Part shown: positions 8,627 to 17,367 of the stretch, in pieces
Position numbering within the stretch: position 1 is the first letter of the stretch
How the letters are laid out: the number at the start of each line of letters is the position of its first letter
Made by a program: the position numbers and the translations under genes
DNA from: DATJGR01 sp963812255
Lineage (GTDB): Bacteria; Pseudomonadota; Gammaproteobacteria; Pseudomonadales; Azotimanducaceae
DNA: 64,000 nucleotides
Reading direction: 5' to 3'
NCBI GenBank assembly: GCA_963812255.1
Contig: CAWEUM010000003.1
Coordinates: 62,001 to 126,000 of the forward strand
Notes under the pieces: generated by a model
What the model was told of the DNA's origin: nothing
The model's input: only the letters and a program-made list of their open reading frames with translations
Databases searched by the model: none

Positions 8627-9400
8627 CTAAAGATCAGCTTTGATCTGCATCAGGTAATTCTTGATGCGTTCCAGGTTCTGCGGTCCCATCCGCAGCAGTT
8701 GCTTCTGCAACGGTTTGAGGCTTTCCAATTTCTTGTCTGCAAACTGGTAGTAGACCTTCGGCTGAACGAGTTCGATGTCGCCCTCCACATCAGGGGTCGC
8801 CAGCACGATATCGATTGCCTGGCGCATTGCCACCACCGGGTCGGGATCCTTCGCGCCGAGACTTTTCAACGATTCGGCCAACAGAGGCGACAAGGTGCGC
8901 AGCAACGCAACGGCCTGTTGCGGGGCTACGCTGACCGCGGTATCGACAGCGGCGTCGAAGCGGTGGTATCCGGCGGGGTCCAGCAACAGTCGATCACCCT
9001 GCTGCGTCACCGCAAATTTCCCCTGGGGCGCCAGAAATCCGAGCTGGCGGCGCGGGTAGTCACCATTGCCCGCATTGTCGATGACGACGGCAAACCGCTG
9101 CACCAGGTCATCCTGCTTCAACCAACCGGCCATCGCGGGTGACAGCGGGCTCACCTGCTCCCGAACGTAGTCGTCGCTCGAGTCGAGCGGTGGTAGTTGC
9201 GTGTTCTGCACTTCCGGCGTTGCCGGCACTTCACCGAGTTCTGCTTCGGCAGTCGCCGGTGCCTCGACCGGCGCCGGTGTCTGCTGCGCCGTCGACGTCA
9301 TGTTCGGCAGCGCGGCCGATTGCGATTTCCACCACCACAGTCCCCCACCGATCGCTATCACGATGGCAGCGACGATGACGACGATAACGCGCGTTTGCAT
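8627..9400 (-). CDS. DUF3014 domain-containing membrane-anchored protein
   Basis: The 257-residue protein has one N-terminal membrane anchor (about 4-24, VIVVIVAAIVIAIGGGLWWW), a Pro/Ala/Glu-rich linker (about 30-75), then a globular periplasmic DUF3014 domain with the segments DDYVREQVSPLSP, VVIDNAGNGDYPRRQLGFLAP and VYYQFADKKLESLKPLQKQLLRMGPQNLERIKNYL. The function of the family is unknown. The ATG at 9400 is preceded by a very strong GGGAGGGA site. It sits 16 bp upstream of mscL on the same strand, so the two may be cotranscribed, which hints at a cell-envelope role. Confidence 0.88.
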   Translation of the reverse strand: MQTRVIVVIVAAIVIAIGGGLWWWKSQSAALPNMTSTAQQTPAPVEAPATAEAELGEVPATPEVQNTQLPPLDSSDDYVREQVSPLSPAMAGWLKQDDLVQRFAVVIDNAGNGDYPRRQLGFLAPQGKFAVTQQGDRLLLDPAGYHRFDAAVDTAVSVAPQQAVALLRTLSPLLAESLKSLGAKDPDPVVAMRQAIDIVLATPDVEGDIELVQPKVYYQFADKKLESLKPLQKQLLRMGPQNLERIKNYLMQIKADL

Positions 9401-9558
9401 CTATTCCCTCCCGTACGCTGAAGCATCGGTCGCCGCGACGCGATGCGTCAACCACATGACGTCTGCCCATCGTGCCATGAAATCCATTATCATTTCCTGC
9501 TTTTTACGGCACACACTGCGGGCGCTACGCTGTTCGCGCATCGCCAGACCGGACCACC

Positions 9559-10953
9559 ATGACGCGTACCGACATTCGCAACGTGTTGAACCAGCAGATC
9601 ACAATCGGTCGTGACATCGTCGTTGCCGGCTGGCTGCGGAGCGTACGCACGTCGAAAGGCGGCTTTGCGTTTCTCTCGGTCAACGACGGTTCCTGCTTCG
9701 ATTCGCTACAAGCGGTCGCCGCAGCGACATTGCCGAACTACGAATCGCAGATCGTCAAGCTCACGACCGGGTGCGCGGTCGAAATCGAAGGCGCCGTCGT
9801 CGAATCGCAAGGCAAACACCAGGATCGCGAGATCCACGCCACGCGCATCACGCTCATCGGTGCGATCGACGATCCTGAGACCTATCCGATCGCCAAGAAG
9901 CGTCACACGTTCGAATACCTGCGCAGCGTCGCGCATCTGCGGCCGCGGACGAACACGTTCGGCGCGATCGCCCGCGTGCGCAACGCGATCGCGCAAGCGG
10001 TGCACCGCTATTTTCACGACAACGGCTTCGTCTGGGTCAACACGCCGATCATCACGGCGAGCGACTGCGAAGGCGCAGGACAACTGTTTCGCGTCAGTAC
10101 GCTCGACGCGCTGAATCCGCCGCGTGCCGGCAACGGCGTCGACTTCGAACAGGATTTCTTCGGTCGCCAGACGTATCTAACGGTGTCCGGTCAACTGAAT
10201 GTCGAGAGCTTCTGTCTGGCGCTGTCGAAGGTGTACACATTCGGCCCGACTTTTCGGGCGGAAGATTCCAATACCAGCCGGCATCTGGCCGAATTCTGGA
10301 TGATCGAACCCGAGGTCGCCTTTGCCGACCTCGCCGCGAACGCGGATCTCGCCGAGGATTTTCTCAAAACCGTCTTCAAGCAGGTGCTCGAAGAACGTCC
10401 CGACGATATGGCTTTCTTCGCTGACCGCATCGACAAGGGCGCGATTACGCGTCTCGAACATCTGATCAACACACCGTTTATGCGCATCGACTACAGCGAA
10501 GCCGTCACGATTCTCGAGAACTGCGGCGAGCGGTTCGAATTTCCGATCGAATGGGGGCTCGATCTGCAATCCGAACACGAACGCTATCTGACCGAACGTC
10601 ACATCGGCGGACCGGTGGTGGTCGTCAACTATCCCAAAGACATCAAGGCGTTCTACATGCGTCTCAACGATGATGGCCGTACCGTGGCAGCCATGGACGT
10701 GCTCGTACCGGGTGTCGGTGAAATCATCGGTGGCAGCCAACGTGAAGAGCGTCTCGAAGTACTCGATACACGCATGGCCGAGCACGGACTCGGCGAGGAA
10801 CTGTGGTGGTATCGCGATCTGCGCCGCTACGGCTCGGTACCGCACGCCGGATTCGGCCTCGGCCTCGAACGACTGGTGTTGTACGTCACCGGAATGGACA
10901 ACATCCGCGACGTCATTCCGTTTCCGCGAGTGCCGCATAACGCGAACTTCTGA
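9559..10953 (+). CDS. asnS: Asparaginyl-tRNA synthetase
   Basis: The enzyme charges tRNA-Asn with asparagine. The 464 residues match the usual length (E. coli 466). An N-terminal OB-fold anticodon-binding domain (about 1-110) is followed by the class II catalytic core with motif 2 at about 232 (FRAEDSNTSRHLAEFWMIEP) and motif 3 at about 433 (GLGLERLVLYVTG), plus ITASDCEGAGQLFRVSTLD, typical of AsnRS. Presence of AsnS means direct charging of tRNA-Asn. Start is the ATG at 9559. It is divergent from the DUF3014 gene. Confidence 0.97.
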   Translation: MTRTDIRNVLNQQITIGRDIVVAGWLRSVRTSKGGFAFLSVNDGSCFDSLQAVAAATLPNYESQIVKLTTGCAVEIEGAVVESQGKHQDREIHATRITLIGAIDDPETYPIAKKRHTFEYLRSVAHLRPRTNTFGAIARVRNAIAQAVHRYFHDNGFVWVNTPIITASDCEGAGQLFRVSTLDALNPPRAGNGVDFEQDFFGRQTYLTVSGQLNVESFCLALSKVYTFGPTFRAEDSNTSRHLAEFWMIEPEVAFADLAANADLAEDFLKTVFKQVLEERPDDMAFFADRIDKGAITRLEHLINTPFMRIDYSEAVTILENCGERFEFPIEWGLDLQSEHERYLTERHIGGPVVVVNYPKDIKAFYMRLNDDGRTVAAMDVLVPGVGEIIGGSQREERLEVLDTRMAEHGLGEELWWYRDLRRYGSVPHAGFGLGLERLVLYVTGMDNIRDVIPFPRVPHNANF

Positions 10954-11009
10954 GCAGTCGCGCGTGCTGCTGCGAGGCGACTGATCCAATTCGACGATCA
11001 AGGGGAGAG

Positions 11010-12767
11010 ATGTTTCGTTCGCTGTTTCGGCTCAAATCGTTTCTGACTCCCCATCGCGTGCTGCTCGGCGCGGGCATCTTCGCGTTTCTGGTCGCGCGGA
11101 TATTCGAAGCCGCGATCCCTCTGTTTCTGAAGCACGGTATCGATACGATCGCAGCCGGATCCGCCAATGTGCTGATACCTGTGTTCGGCATCGTGGTCGC
11201 AGTGGTCGTGCGATTCGCCGTCGTCAGCCAGGCGCGGGTTCTGGTCCGCCGCGTCGGTCTCAACGTCGCGTTTGATCTGCGCGAGCGCTTGTACGCCCAA
11301 CTGCAGCATCAGGGGGCGCGGTTTTTCTCGAAGTTCACGATCGGCGACATGATGACCCGCGCAATCGCCGACATCAGCCTGGTTCAGCGACTGATCTCCA
11401 TGGGCAGCATCCTGCTGGTGGTGCTGGTATTCGCAACGGTCGTCGGGTTCAGCTTCATGCTGTACCTTTCGCCCGCGCTGACGGCGCTGATCCTGCCGCC
11501 GCTGCCGTTCGTTTTTCTCTACGCATGGTACGCGTCGCGCGAGATGGGCGTGTCCTCGCGCGCCGTGCAGGACCGCATGTCGGATCTCGGTACACACGTG
11601 CAGGAAAACCTGTCCGGCATCCGCACCATTCAGGCGATGGTGCAGGAGAACAACGAGATCGAACGTTTTGCCGACACCAATCAGCAGTACTCGGAAGCGT
11701 TCTATCGGCAGGCGCAGATCAATTCGTTGATGGGCGCCTGGATGCCGACTCTCGCCGCGGTGTGTTCCATCGTCATTCTCGGCTACGGCGGCAGCCTGGT
11801 GCTGGCAGGCAAGATCACTGTCGGGACGTTCGCGGCATTCTTCATGTACGTGAACATGGTCGTGCAACCGTTTCGCGTGGCCGGCTTCATCGTCAATCTC
11901 TTTCAGCGCGCAGCCGTCGCATCGGACCGGCTCTTCGAAGTGTTCGATCTGGCACCGGAGATCGACGATGCACCGACGGGCGACACGCCCGCGCAGGTTC
12001 GCGGCGCGATCGAGTTCAGACATCTGAGCTTTGCTTACGCCGCGCGCGAACCGGCACTGAACGACATCACGTTGATGGTGGAGCCGGGCGAGTCGGTCAC
12101 GATCATGGGCCGCGTCGGCGCTGGCAAGACGACATTGTTGAAACTGCTGGTACGACTGCTCGATCCGCCGCCTGATACCGTGTTCATCGATGGTCACGAC
12201 GTGCGCGACTATCCGTTGGCGCAGTTGCGCTCCCAGGTTGCGCTGGTACCGCAGGATCCGTTCCTGTTCGGCGAACCGCTACGCGACAACCTGACCTATG
12301 ACGATCCAGTTCGCGCGCTCGATCTGATCTGGGAAGCCGCCGCATCGGCGGATTTCAAAGAGACCGTCGAGGGCTTCGCCGAACAGCTCGACACGATCGT
12401 CGGCGAGCGCGGGGTCACGCTGTCCGGTGGGCAAAAGCAACGTGCGACACTTGCGCGCGGATTGATCCGTCAGGCGCCGGTGCTGATCCTCGACGACTGC
12501 TTCTCGAGCGTCGACACCGAGACCGAGGAACACATTCTGTCGGAGCTGAAACGTCTGCGCCGGGGTCAGACGACTTTGCTGGTCTCGCACAGGGTGTCCA
12601 CAGCTCGGCACTCGGACCGTATCATCATGCTCGAAGACGGACGGATCGTCGAAGCGGGCACCCACGCAGATCTGTTGGCACGCGGCGGCCCCTACGCGGA
12701 ACTCGAACGCATTCAGCGTGAAGGTGCCGACGCCGCCGATTACGCGGCTGCGAGTACGCCGGCGTGA
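11010..12767 (+). CDS. ABC exporter half-transporter with degenerate catalytic site (MdlA-like)
   Basis: The 585-residue fused permease-ATPase has about six membrane helices (residues 1-320) and a C-terminal nucleotide-binding domain: Walker A GRVGAGKTT (about 366), signature LSGGQKQR (about 471), Walker B VLILDDCFSSVD (about 493). The catalytic Glu after Walker B is replaced by Asp, which marks the degenerate site of heterodimeric exporters. The start ATG has an AAGGGGAGAG site. Its stop overlaps the next ABC gene's GTG by 4 bp, so the two subunits are translationally coupled and probably form one exporter. The substrate is unknown. Confidence 0.92.
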   Translation: MFRSLFRLKSFLTPHRVLLGAGIFAFLVARIFEAAIPLFLKHGIDTIAAGSANVLIPVFGIVVAVVVRFAVVSQARVLVRRVGLNVAFDLRERLYAQLQHQGARFFSKFTIGDMMTRAIADISLVQRLISMGSILLVVLVFATVVGFSFMLYLSPALTALILPPLPFVFLYAWYASREMGVSSRAVQDRMSDLGTHVQENLSGIRTIQAMVQENNEIERFADTNQQYSEAFYRQAQINSLMGAWMPTLAAVCSIVILGYGGSLVLAGKITVGTFAAFFMYVNMVVQPFRVAGFIVNLFQRAAVASDRLFEVFDLAPEIDDAPTGDTPAQVRGAIEFRHLSFAYAAREPALNDITLMVEPGESVTIMGRVGAGKTTLLKLLVRLLDPPPDTVFIDGHDVRDYPLAQLRSQVALVPQDPFLFGEPLRDNLTYDDPVRALDLIWEAAASADFKETVEGFAEQLDTIVGERGVTLSGGQKQRATLARGLIRQAPVLILDDCFSSVDTETEEHILSELKRLRRGQTTLLVSHRVSTARHSDRIIMLEDGRIVEAGTHADLLARGGPYAELERIQREGADAADYAAASTPA

Positions 12768-14683
12768 GCGAGTCGACCGTCGACGCCGCACCCCCGGGGC
12801 CACCACAACGCGACCACGCGATGTTCGATGCGGAACTGTCGGGCCGCGCATTGAACCTGCAGTTGCTGCGCCGTCTGCTGCGGTGGATCCGACCTTATCG
12901 CGCAACCGTCGTGTTGAGTTCGGCGTTGATCCTGCTCGCATCGGCGCTACAGGTCCTGTTGCCGGTGGTGATCTCGGTGGTGGTGGTGGATCACGTCATC
13001 ATGGGCAATCACAAGAACGTAACGCCGGACATGGGCATGATTGGTGTCAGCCAATGGCTGCAGGATACGCTACACGTCCCGCCGCTTGCCGGCGCCTGCA
13101 TATTGTTCGCACTGCTGCAGATCGGCTGGGCTATCACCGGTCACTACCATCGGATGACGTTGATCAGAGCGGTGATCAACGGTCTGCGCGATCTGCGCCT
13201 CGATCTATTCCGCCATCTCGAAACGCGTCCGTCGTCTTTTTACGATCGGGTCGCGGTTGGCCGGATCATGACCCGGATCACCAACGACGTCGAAGCGCTT
13301 TACGAACTACTGCGCGGCATCGGTACATTGATCGGCGAATTCGTGCCGTTCTTCGTCGCGATGGCGATCATGCTCGCGGTGGATGTGAAGCTGACGTTGA
13401 TCATGTTGCTGGTGATGCCGTTGATGGGCAGCGTCACGTATGCGTTCCGGCAGAAGACGCGCTACCTGTTCCGTCTGGTGCGGCAGTCGGTGTCGGCGCT
13501 GAATCAAAATCTGCAGGAAAACCTCGCTGGTTTGCAGGTGGTGCAGCTATCGGAACGCCAGCGCTACAACCTCGACCGTTACGGCACCATCAATGCGGCT
13601 AACCGCGAGGTCGAGATGCGTTCGATGCGCATCGAAACGTTGTATGGCGCGTTTACCGACAGCGTTTCGTCGATCGCGCTGGCGATGGTGATCTGGTACG
13701 GCGCCGGCGCGGTGCTGCACGAGCACGTGTCGCTGGGCGGCGTCATTCTGTTCACGCGTTTCATCGACATGTTGTTCCACCCGATCGTCGTGCTCGGCGA
13801 ACAGACGAACATTCTGTTTCGCGCGATGGCAAGTGGCGAACGCATCTTCCAGGCACTCGACTGGGACGAGAAAATTCACGAACCGGAGAAGCCCGAACCG
13901 CTGCCGCCGCGGCTACGCGGCGAACTCGAGTTCCGCCACGTCGACTTCGGGTACGATCGGGGCGTGCCGGTGCTGCGCGACGTGTCATTCGATATTCGAC
14001 CGGGCGAAAAGCTGGCAATCGTCGGTCCTACAGGTTCTGGCAAGAGCACCCTAATTCGGTTGTTGGGACGGTTTTACGATTTCGACGATGGCCAGATCTT
14101 TCTCGACGGCATCGACCTCAACCACATCCACACGCGCGACCTGCGCCGCCGCGTCGGCGTGGTGCTGCAGGACTTCCATATATTTTCCGGATCGATCTAC
14201 GACAACATCGCTCTCGGTGATCCGGCGATATCGCGCGAGCGAGCGCGGGCCGCGGCGCAAACGGTCAACGCGGATACGTTCATCACGGCGTTGCCCGAGG
14301 GCTACGACACCATATTATCCGAGCGCGGCCAGAATCTGTCCCAGGGCCAGCGCCAACTGCTCGCATTCGCGCGGGTGCTCGCGGCAGACCCCGAAATTCT
14401 GGTGCTCGACGAAGCCACCGCGAGCATCGACACCGAAACCGAACTGCTGATCCAGGACGCCCTGCGCAAACTGACCGAGGCGCGCACGTCGATTCTGATT
14501 GCCCACCGGTTACAGACGATTCAGGAAGCCGACCGCGTGCTCGTGCTGCATCACGGACGCGTTGAAGAACTCGGCACCCATGAAGAACTGCTGGCACGAC
14601 GCGGCCTCTACTACACGCTGCACACGCTGCAGTTTCAGGCGGTCACCGACGCCGAAATAGATGAAGCGACGAAGGGGTTGTGA
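12764..14683 (+). CDS. ABC exporter half-transporter, catalytically complete partner (MdlB-like)
   Basis: The 639-residue subunit has six membrane segments (about 40-360), Walker A GPTGSGKST (about 421), Walker B ILVLDEATASID (about 547) with the intact catalytic Glu, and a deviant signature LSQGQRQ (about 525) instead of LSGGQ. In a heterodimer its Walker A/B would pair with the canonical LSGGQ of the upstream protein, giving one good site, while its own LSQGQ would face the degenerate Walker B. Start is the GTG inside the GTGA overlap with the upstream gene. A C-terminal tail after the HGRVEELGTHEELL segment is typical. Confidence 0.92.
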   Translation: MSESTVDAAPPGPPQRDHAMFDAELSGRALNLQLLRRLLRWIRPYRATVVLSSALILLASALQVLLPVVISVVVVDHVIMGNHKNVTPDMGMIGVSQWLQDTLHVPPLAGACILFALLQIGWAITGHYHRMTLIRAVINGLRDLRLDLFRHLETRPSSFYDRVAVGRIMTRITNDVEALYELLRGIGTLIGEFVPFFVAMAIMLAVDVKLTLIMLLVMPLMGSVTYAFRQKTRYLFRLVRQSVSALNQNLQENLAGLQVVQLSERQRYNLDRYGTINAANREVEMRSMRIETLYGAFTDSVSSIALAMVIWYGAGAVLHEHVSLGGVILFTRFIDMLFHPIVVLGEQTNILFRAMASGERIFQALDWDEKIHEPEKPEPLPPRLRGELEFRHVDFGYDRGVPVLRDVSFDIRPGEKLAIVGPTGSGKSTLIRLLGRFYDFDDGQIFLDGIDLNHIHTRDLRRRVGVVLQDFHIFSGSIYDNIALGDPAISRERARAAAQTVNADTFITALPEGYDTILSERGQNLSQGQRQLLAFARVLAADPEILVLDEATASIDTETELLIQDALRKLTEARTSILIAHRLQTIQEADRVLVLHHGRVEELGTHEELLARRGLYYTLHTLQFQAVTDAEIDEATKGL

Positions 14684-14812
14684 TGCGCTTCGTTCCCGAG
14701 AAGGACAGGGTCAGAGTGCTTCACCAAAACAGGCAGCCGACGCTCCGCGTCGCATAACCCATTCTGACCCCCTCACCAGCCCCCTGGGATGATCGCGGCG
14801 CCTGGCGGACCG
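14684..14812. repeat. Gapped copy of the GGGTCAGAG/CTGACCC repeat between convergent genes
   Basis: GGGTCAGAGT lies at 14708-14717 and the opposing half ATTCTGACCCC at 14761-14771, separated by about 43 bp that includes CGACGCTCCGCGTCG, itself a small hairpin. This is a spread-out version of the tight palindrome seen elsewhere in the window. It occupies the gap between the convergent ABC exporter and GPH transporter genes and may help to terminate both. Confidence 0.6.
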
Positions 14813-16258
14813 TCATCGTTCGCCGACGCGCTTCTTCAGGGGTATCACGTCGACCGCACGTTCCGCCAAAGTCTGCACCCGGCCGTCGTGATCATGGCGC
14901 CCGATGCGGTAGTAGGTGATGCACCACAGCGCGAGGAAATACAGGATCATCAGGCTCGGACCGTAGACCATGCCGAGTTTGAAAATGACTTCGGGCGGCA
15001 CCTGCCCCGGTGCTGCGCCGCGCGGAAAATGGATCAGGTCGAGCGTGATGCCCGCAATCAGCGCGCCGATACCCGATGTCGCTTTCGCTGCGAATGTGCG
15101 CGCCGCGAAGAACAACCCCTCCTCGCGCCGCCCGGTCGACATCTCGCTGTCCTCGACGATGTCCGCCAGCATCGACGACTGGATGATGCCGAACATGATG
15201 ATCAACGTCACCTCCAGGATCTGGTGCACGAGCATGACCGGAAACAGCCACAGCGTGTGATTGGCAGGAAACCACCCGGCCAGGCGCAGCAGCACCGGCG
15301 CCGAACCGAACACGATCGAAATCGCATAGATGCCGATCGCACTCGCCTTCTTGTCGAAACGACGCGTGACGCGCGGCGCGAGATTCGCCGCGAGCCCGGC
15401 GGAGAGGAACAGCGACAGGATGATCCAGCGAACCTGCTCGGGCTTGAACTCCCAGAAGTGGGTATTGATATACGTATTGAAATTCGTGCTGACACCGGCG
15501 CCGATCGCCGCGAAAAGACCAGCGAGAAACAGCGCAAGGAAATTCCGGTTCGACAACGTCACCTTGACGTCGTGAATGATCTGCATCGGCCGATGCGATG
15601 CACGCACCGGCGGTTGGCGAAGATACGGAATGTGTCCGTGCAATCCCGCTGACGACGCGACGATGGCAATGAACATCGCAACGGCCCCGATCGCGCCGTA
15701 GGTTTCGAAGGTCGTTGGATTATCGATGCCCATTGCCACCATCAGCGCGCCCCACATCAACAGCGCCATCAGCAACCCACCGATCCAGCCGAACATGTAA
15801 CGCAGCGACAGCAGCCGCGTGCGTTCGTCGTAGTTCTCGGTCAGTTCGGCGACGATGCTGGTGCTCGGAATTTCGTACATCGTGATAAACTGCCGTACCA
15901 GCACTGCGCCGGCCGTCAGATACAGGAACAGGCCGAATTGCGACAGATGCGCAACAGGTGGATTCCACAGGAAGAAGTAAGCGATCGCGACCGGCACTGC
16001 GGACGCGTACATGAATGGATGCCGGCGTCCCCAGCGCGAACGCGTGCTGTCCGACCAGAAGCCGACCACCGGATCGGAGATCGCATCGAAGATCATCGCG
16101 ATCAGAATCGCGATACCCGCCAGAGACCCGGGCAAACCGAGCACCTGGTTGTAGTAGAACATCAGGAAATACGAAAAGCCGTTGTCCTTGACGCCGTACG
16201 CCACCGAACCAAACCCGTACAACCAGCGAATGCGATTCGTCAACGGTGGCGGTTGCAT
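14813..16258 (-). CDS. MFS transporter of the GPH (melibiose carrier-like) family
   Basis: The 481-residue integral membrane protein has about 12 membrane helices. The N-terminal segment YGFGSVAYGVKDNGFSYFLMFYYNQVLGLPGSLAG, FDAISDPVVGFWSDSTRSRWGRRHPFMY (the conserved GPH loop 2-3 signature) and TSTSIVAELTENYDERTRLLSLRYMFGW are diagnostic for glycoside-pentoside-hexuronide:cation symporters. Such proteins import sugars or other small molecules with Na+ or H+. No carbohydrate gene is adjacent, so the substrate is open. The ATG at 16258 has a GGGGAG site. It is convergent with the ABC exporter. Confidence 0.9.
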   Translation of the reverse strand: MQPPPLTNRIRWLYGFGSVAYGVKDNGFSYFLMFYYNQVLGLPGSLAGIAILIAMIFDAISDPVVGFWSDSTRSRWGRRHPFMYASAVPVAIAYFFLWNPPVAHLSQFGLFLYLTAGAVLVRQFITMYEIPSTSIVAELTENYDERTRLLSLRYMFGWIGGLLMALLMWGALMVAMGIDNPTTFETYGAIGAVAMFIAIVASSAGLHGHIPYLRQPPVRASHRPMQIIHDVKVTLSNRNFLALFLAGLFAAIGAGVSTNFNTYINTHFWEFKPEQVRWIILSLFLSAGLAANLAPRVTRRFDKKASAIGIYAISIVFGSAPVLLRLAGWFPANHTLWLFPVMLVHQILEVTLIIMFGIIQSSMLADIVEDSEMSTGRREEGLFFAARTFAAKATSGIGALIAGITLDLIHFPRGAAPGQVPPEVIFKLGMVYGPSLMILYFLALWCITYYRIGRHDHDGRVQTLAERAVDVIPLKKRVGER

Positions 16259-16347
16259 CGTCTCCCCTTCATCGGCCTCGCCCGGATGGTAGCCGGCTTA
16301 CTCGGGTCCGAATAGGCGCGATCCGCATACCCGGCTAGAATGGCGGC

Positions 16348-17355
16348 ATGAGCGATCAACCCAAGAGCGGCGAAAAATTCCGGACGCCGCTAGGCTTCAA
16401 CGCCATCAAAAACGGCATCAAGGGCGATCCGGGGACGGTTCGCATCAGCCAGCGCAAGCCTGCATGGCTGCGTGCGCGCATCGGCAGCGGTAAACAGTAC
16501 GAATCGGTCAAACGCACCGTGCACGAGCATCGTCTGAGCACCGTTTGCGAGGAATCGCACTGTCCGAACATCGGAGAATGCTGGAACAACGGCACCGCAA
16601 CGATCATGCTGATGGGCTCGGTGTGCACCCGCGCGTGCCGTTTCTGTGCGGTCGATACCGGCAATCCGAACGGTTGGCTCGACCACGCAGAACCTGCCAA
16701 TGCGGCCGAAGCGGTGCGTTTGATGAGGCTGCGCTACATCGTGCTGACGTCGGTCGATCGCGACGATCTCTCCGATGGCGGCGCCGCCCATTACGCAGCA
16801 TGCGTGCGGGCCATCAAGGCGATGAACCCAACGACCGCCGTCGAGGCGCTGACCCCGGACTTCAACGGCGATGCGCGCGCCGTCGAGACCGTCGTCGATT
16901 CGGGCCTGCAGGTGTTCGCGCAGAACGTCGAAACGGTCGAACGGTTGACGCATCCGGTGCGCGATCCGCGCGCGAGCTATGCACAAACGCTCGGCGTGCT
17001 CGAACATGCCAAGCGCCACCGCAGCGACGTGCTGACGAAAACGAGTTTGATGGTTGGTCTCGGCGAAACGGATGACGAAATCCGCCTGACGATGGACGAC
17101 CTGCGTGCGCGCGGTGTCGACATCCTCACGCTCGGTCAGTATCTGCAACCGACGCTGAACCATCTGCCGGTCGCGCGTTGGGTACATCCAGACGAATTCG
17201 CTCGGTATCGCCAATGGGGCCTCGCCCGTGGTTTCATCGAAGTGGCATCCGGTCCGCTGGTGCGCTCGAGCTATCGCGCCGATCGGATTCTCGAGAAGAA
17301 CAACCTCGGACTCGAATCGGCGAACACCGCGGCCACTCCCATCAGGATGGTTTGA
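16348..17355 (+). CDS. lipA: Lipoyl synthase
   Basis: LipA inserts two sulfurs into protein-bound octanoate to make the lipoyl cofactor. The 335-residue product has both iron-sulfur clusters: the auxiliary cluster CEESHCPNIGEC (C67, C72, C78) and the radical-SAM CTRACRFC (C93, C97, C100). The C-terminal RSSYRADR segment supplies the serine ligand. LipB does not lie upstream. The lipoyl domain of the 2-oxo acid dehydrogenase E2 in this window is a likely client. It is followed after 12 bp by the M17 aminopeptidase. A TAGAAT hexamer 6 bp before the ATG and the lack of a Shine-Dalgarno sequence hint at a leaderless mRNA. Confidence 0.97.
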   Translation: MSDQPKSGEKFRTPLGFNAIKNGIKGDPGTVRISQRKPAWLRARIGSGKQYESVKRTVHEHRLSTVCEESHCPNIGECWNNGTATIMLMGSVCTRACRFCAVDTGNPNGWLDHAEPANAAEAVRLMRLRYIVLTSVDRDDLSDGGAAHYAACVRAIKAMNPTTAVEALTPDFNGDARAVETVVDSGLQVFAQNVETVERLTHPVRDPRASYAQTLGVLEHAKRHRSDVLTKTSLMVGLGETDDEIRLTMDDLRARGVDILTLGQYLQPTLNHLPVARWVHPDEFARYRQWGLARGFIEVASGPLVRSSYRADRILEKNNLGLESANTAATPIRMV

Positions 17356-17367
17356 CAGACTTCCCAC

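Noticed and set aside
10998..12197. 399-codon minus-strand frame opposite the first ABC subunit
   Set aside because: Its composition is Asp/His/Arg-rich without homology, while the + strand encodes a complete exporter subunit.
16336..16341. TAGAAT as a -10 element for lipA
   Set aside because: It is only 6 bp from the ATG and has no -35 partner at normal spacing; it is mentioned in the lipA entry but not called as a promoter.
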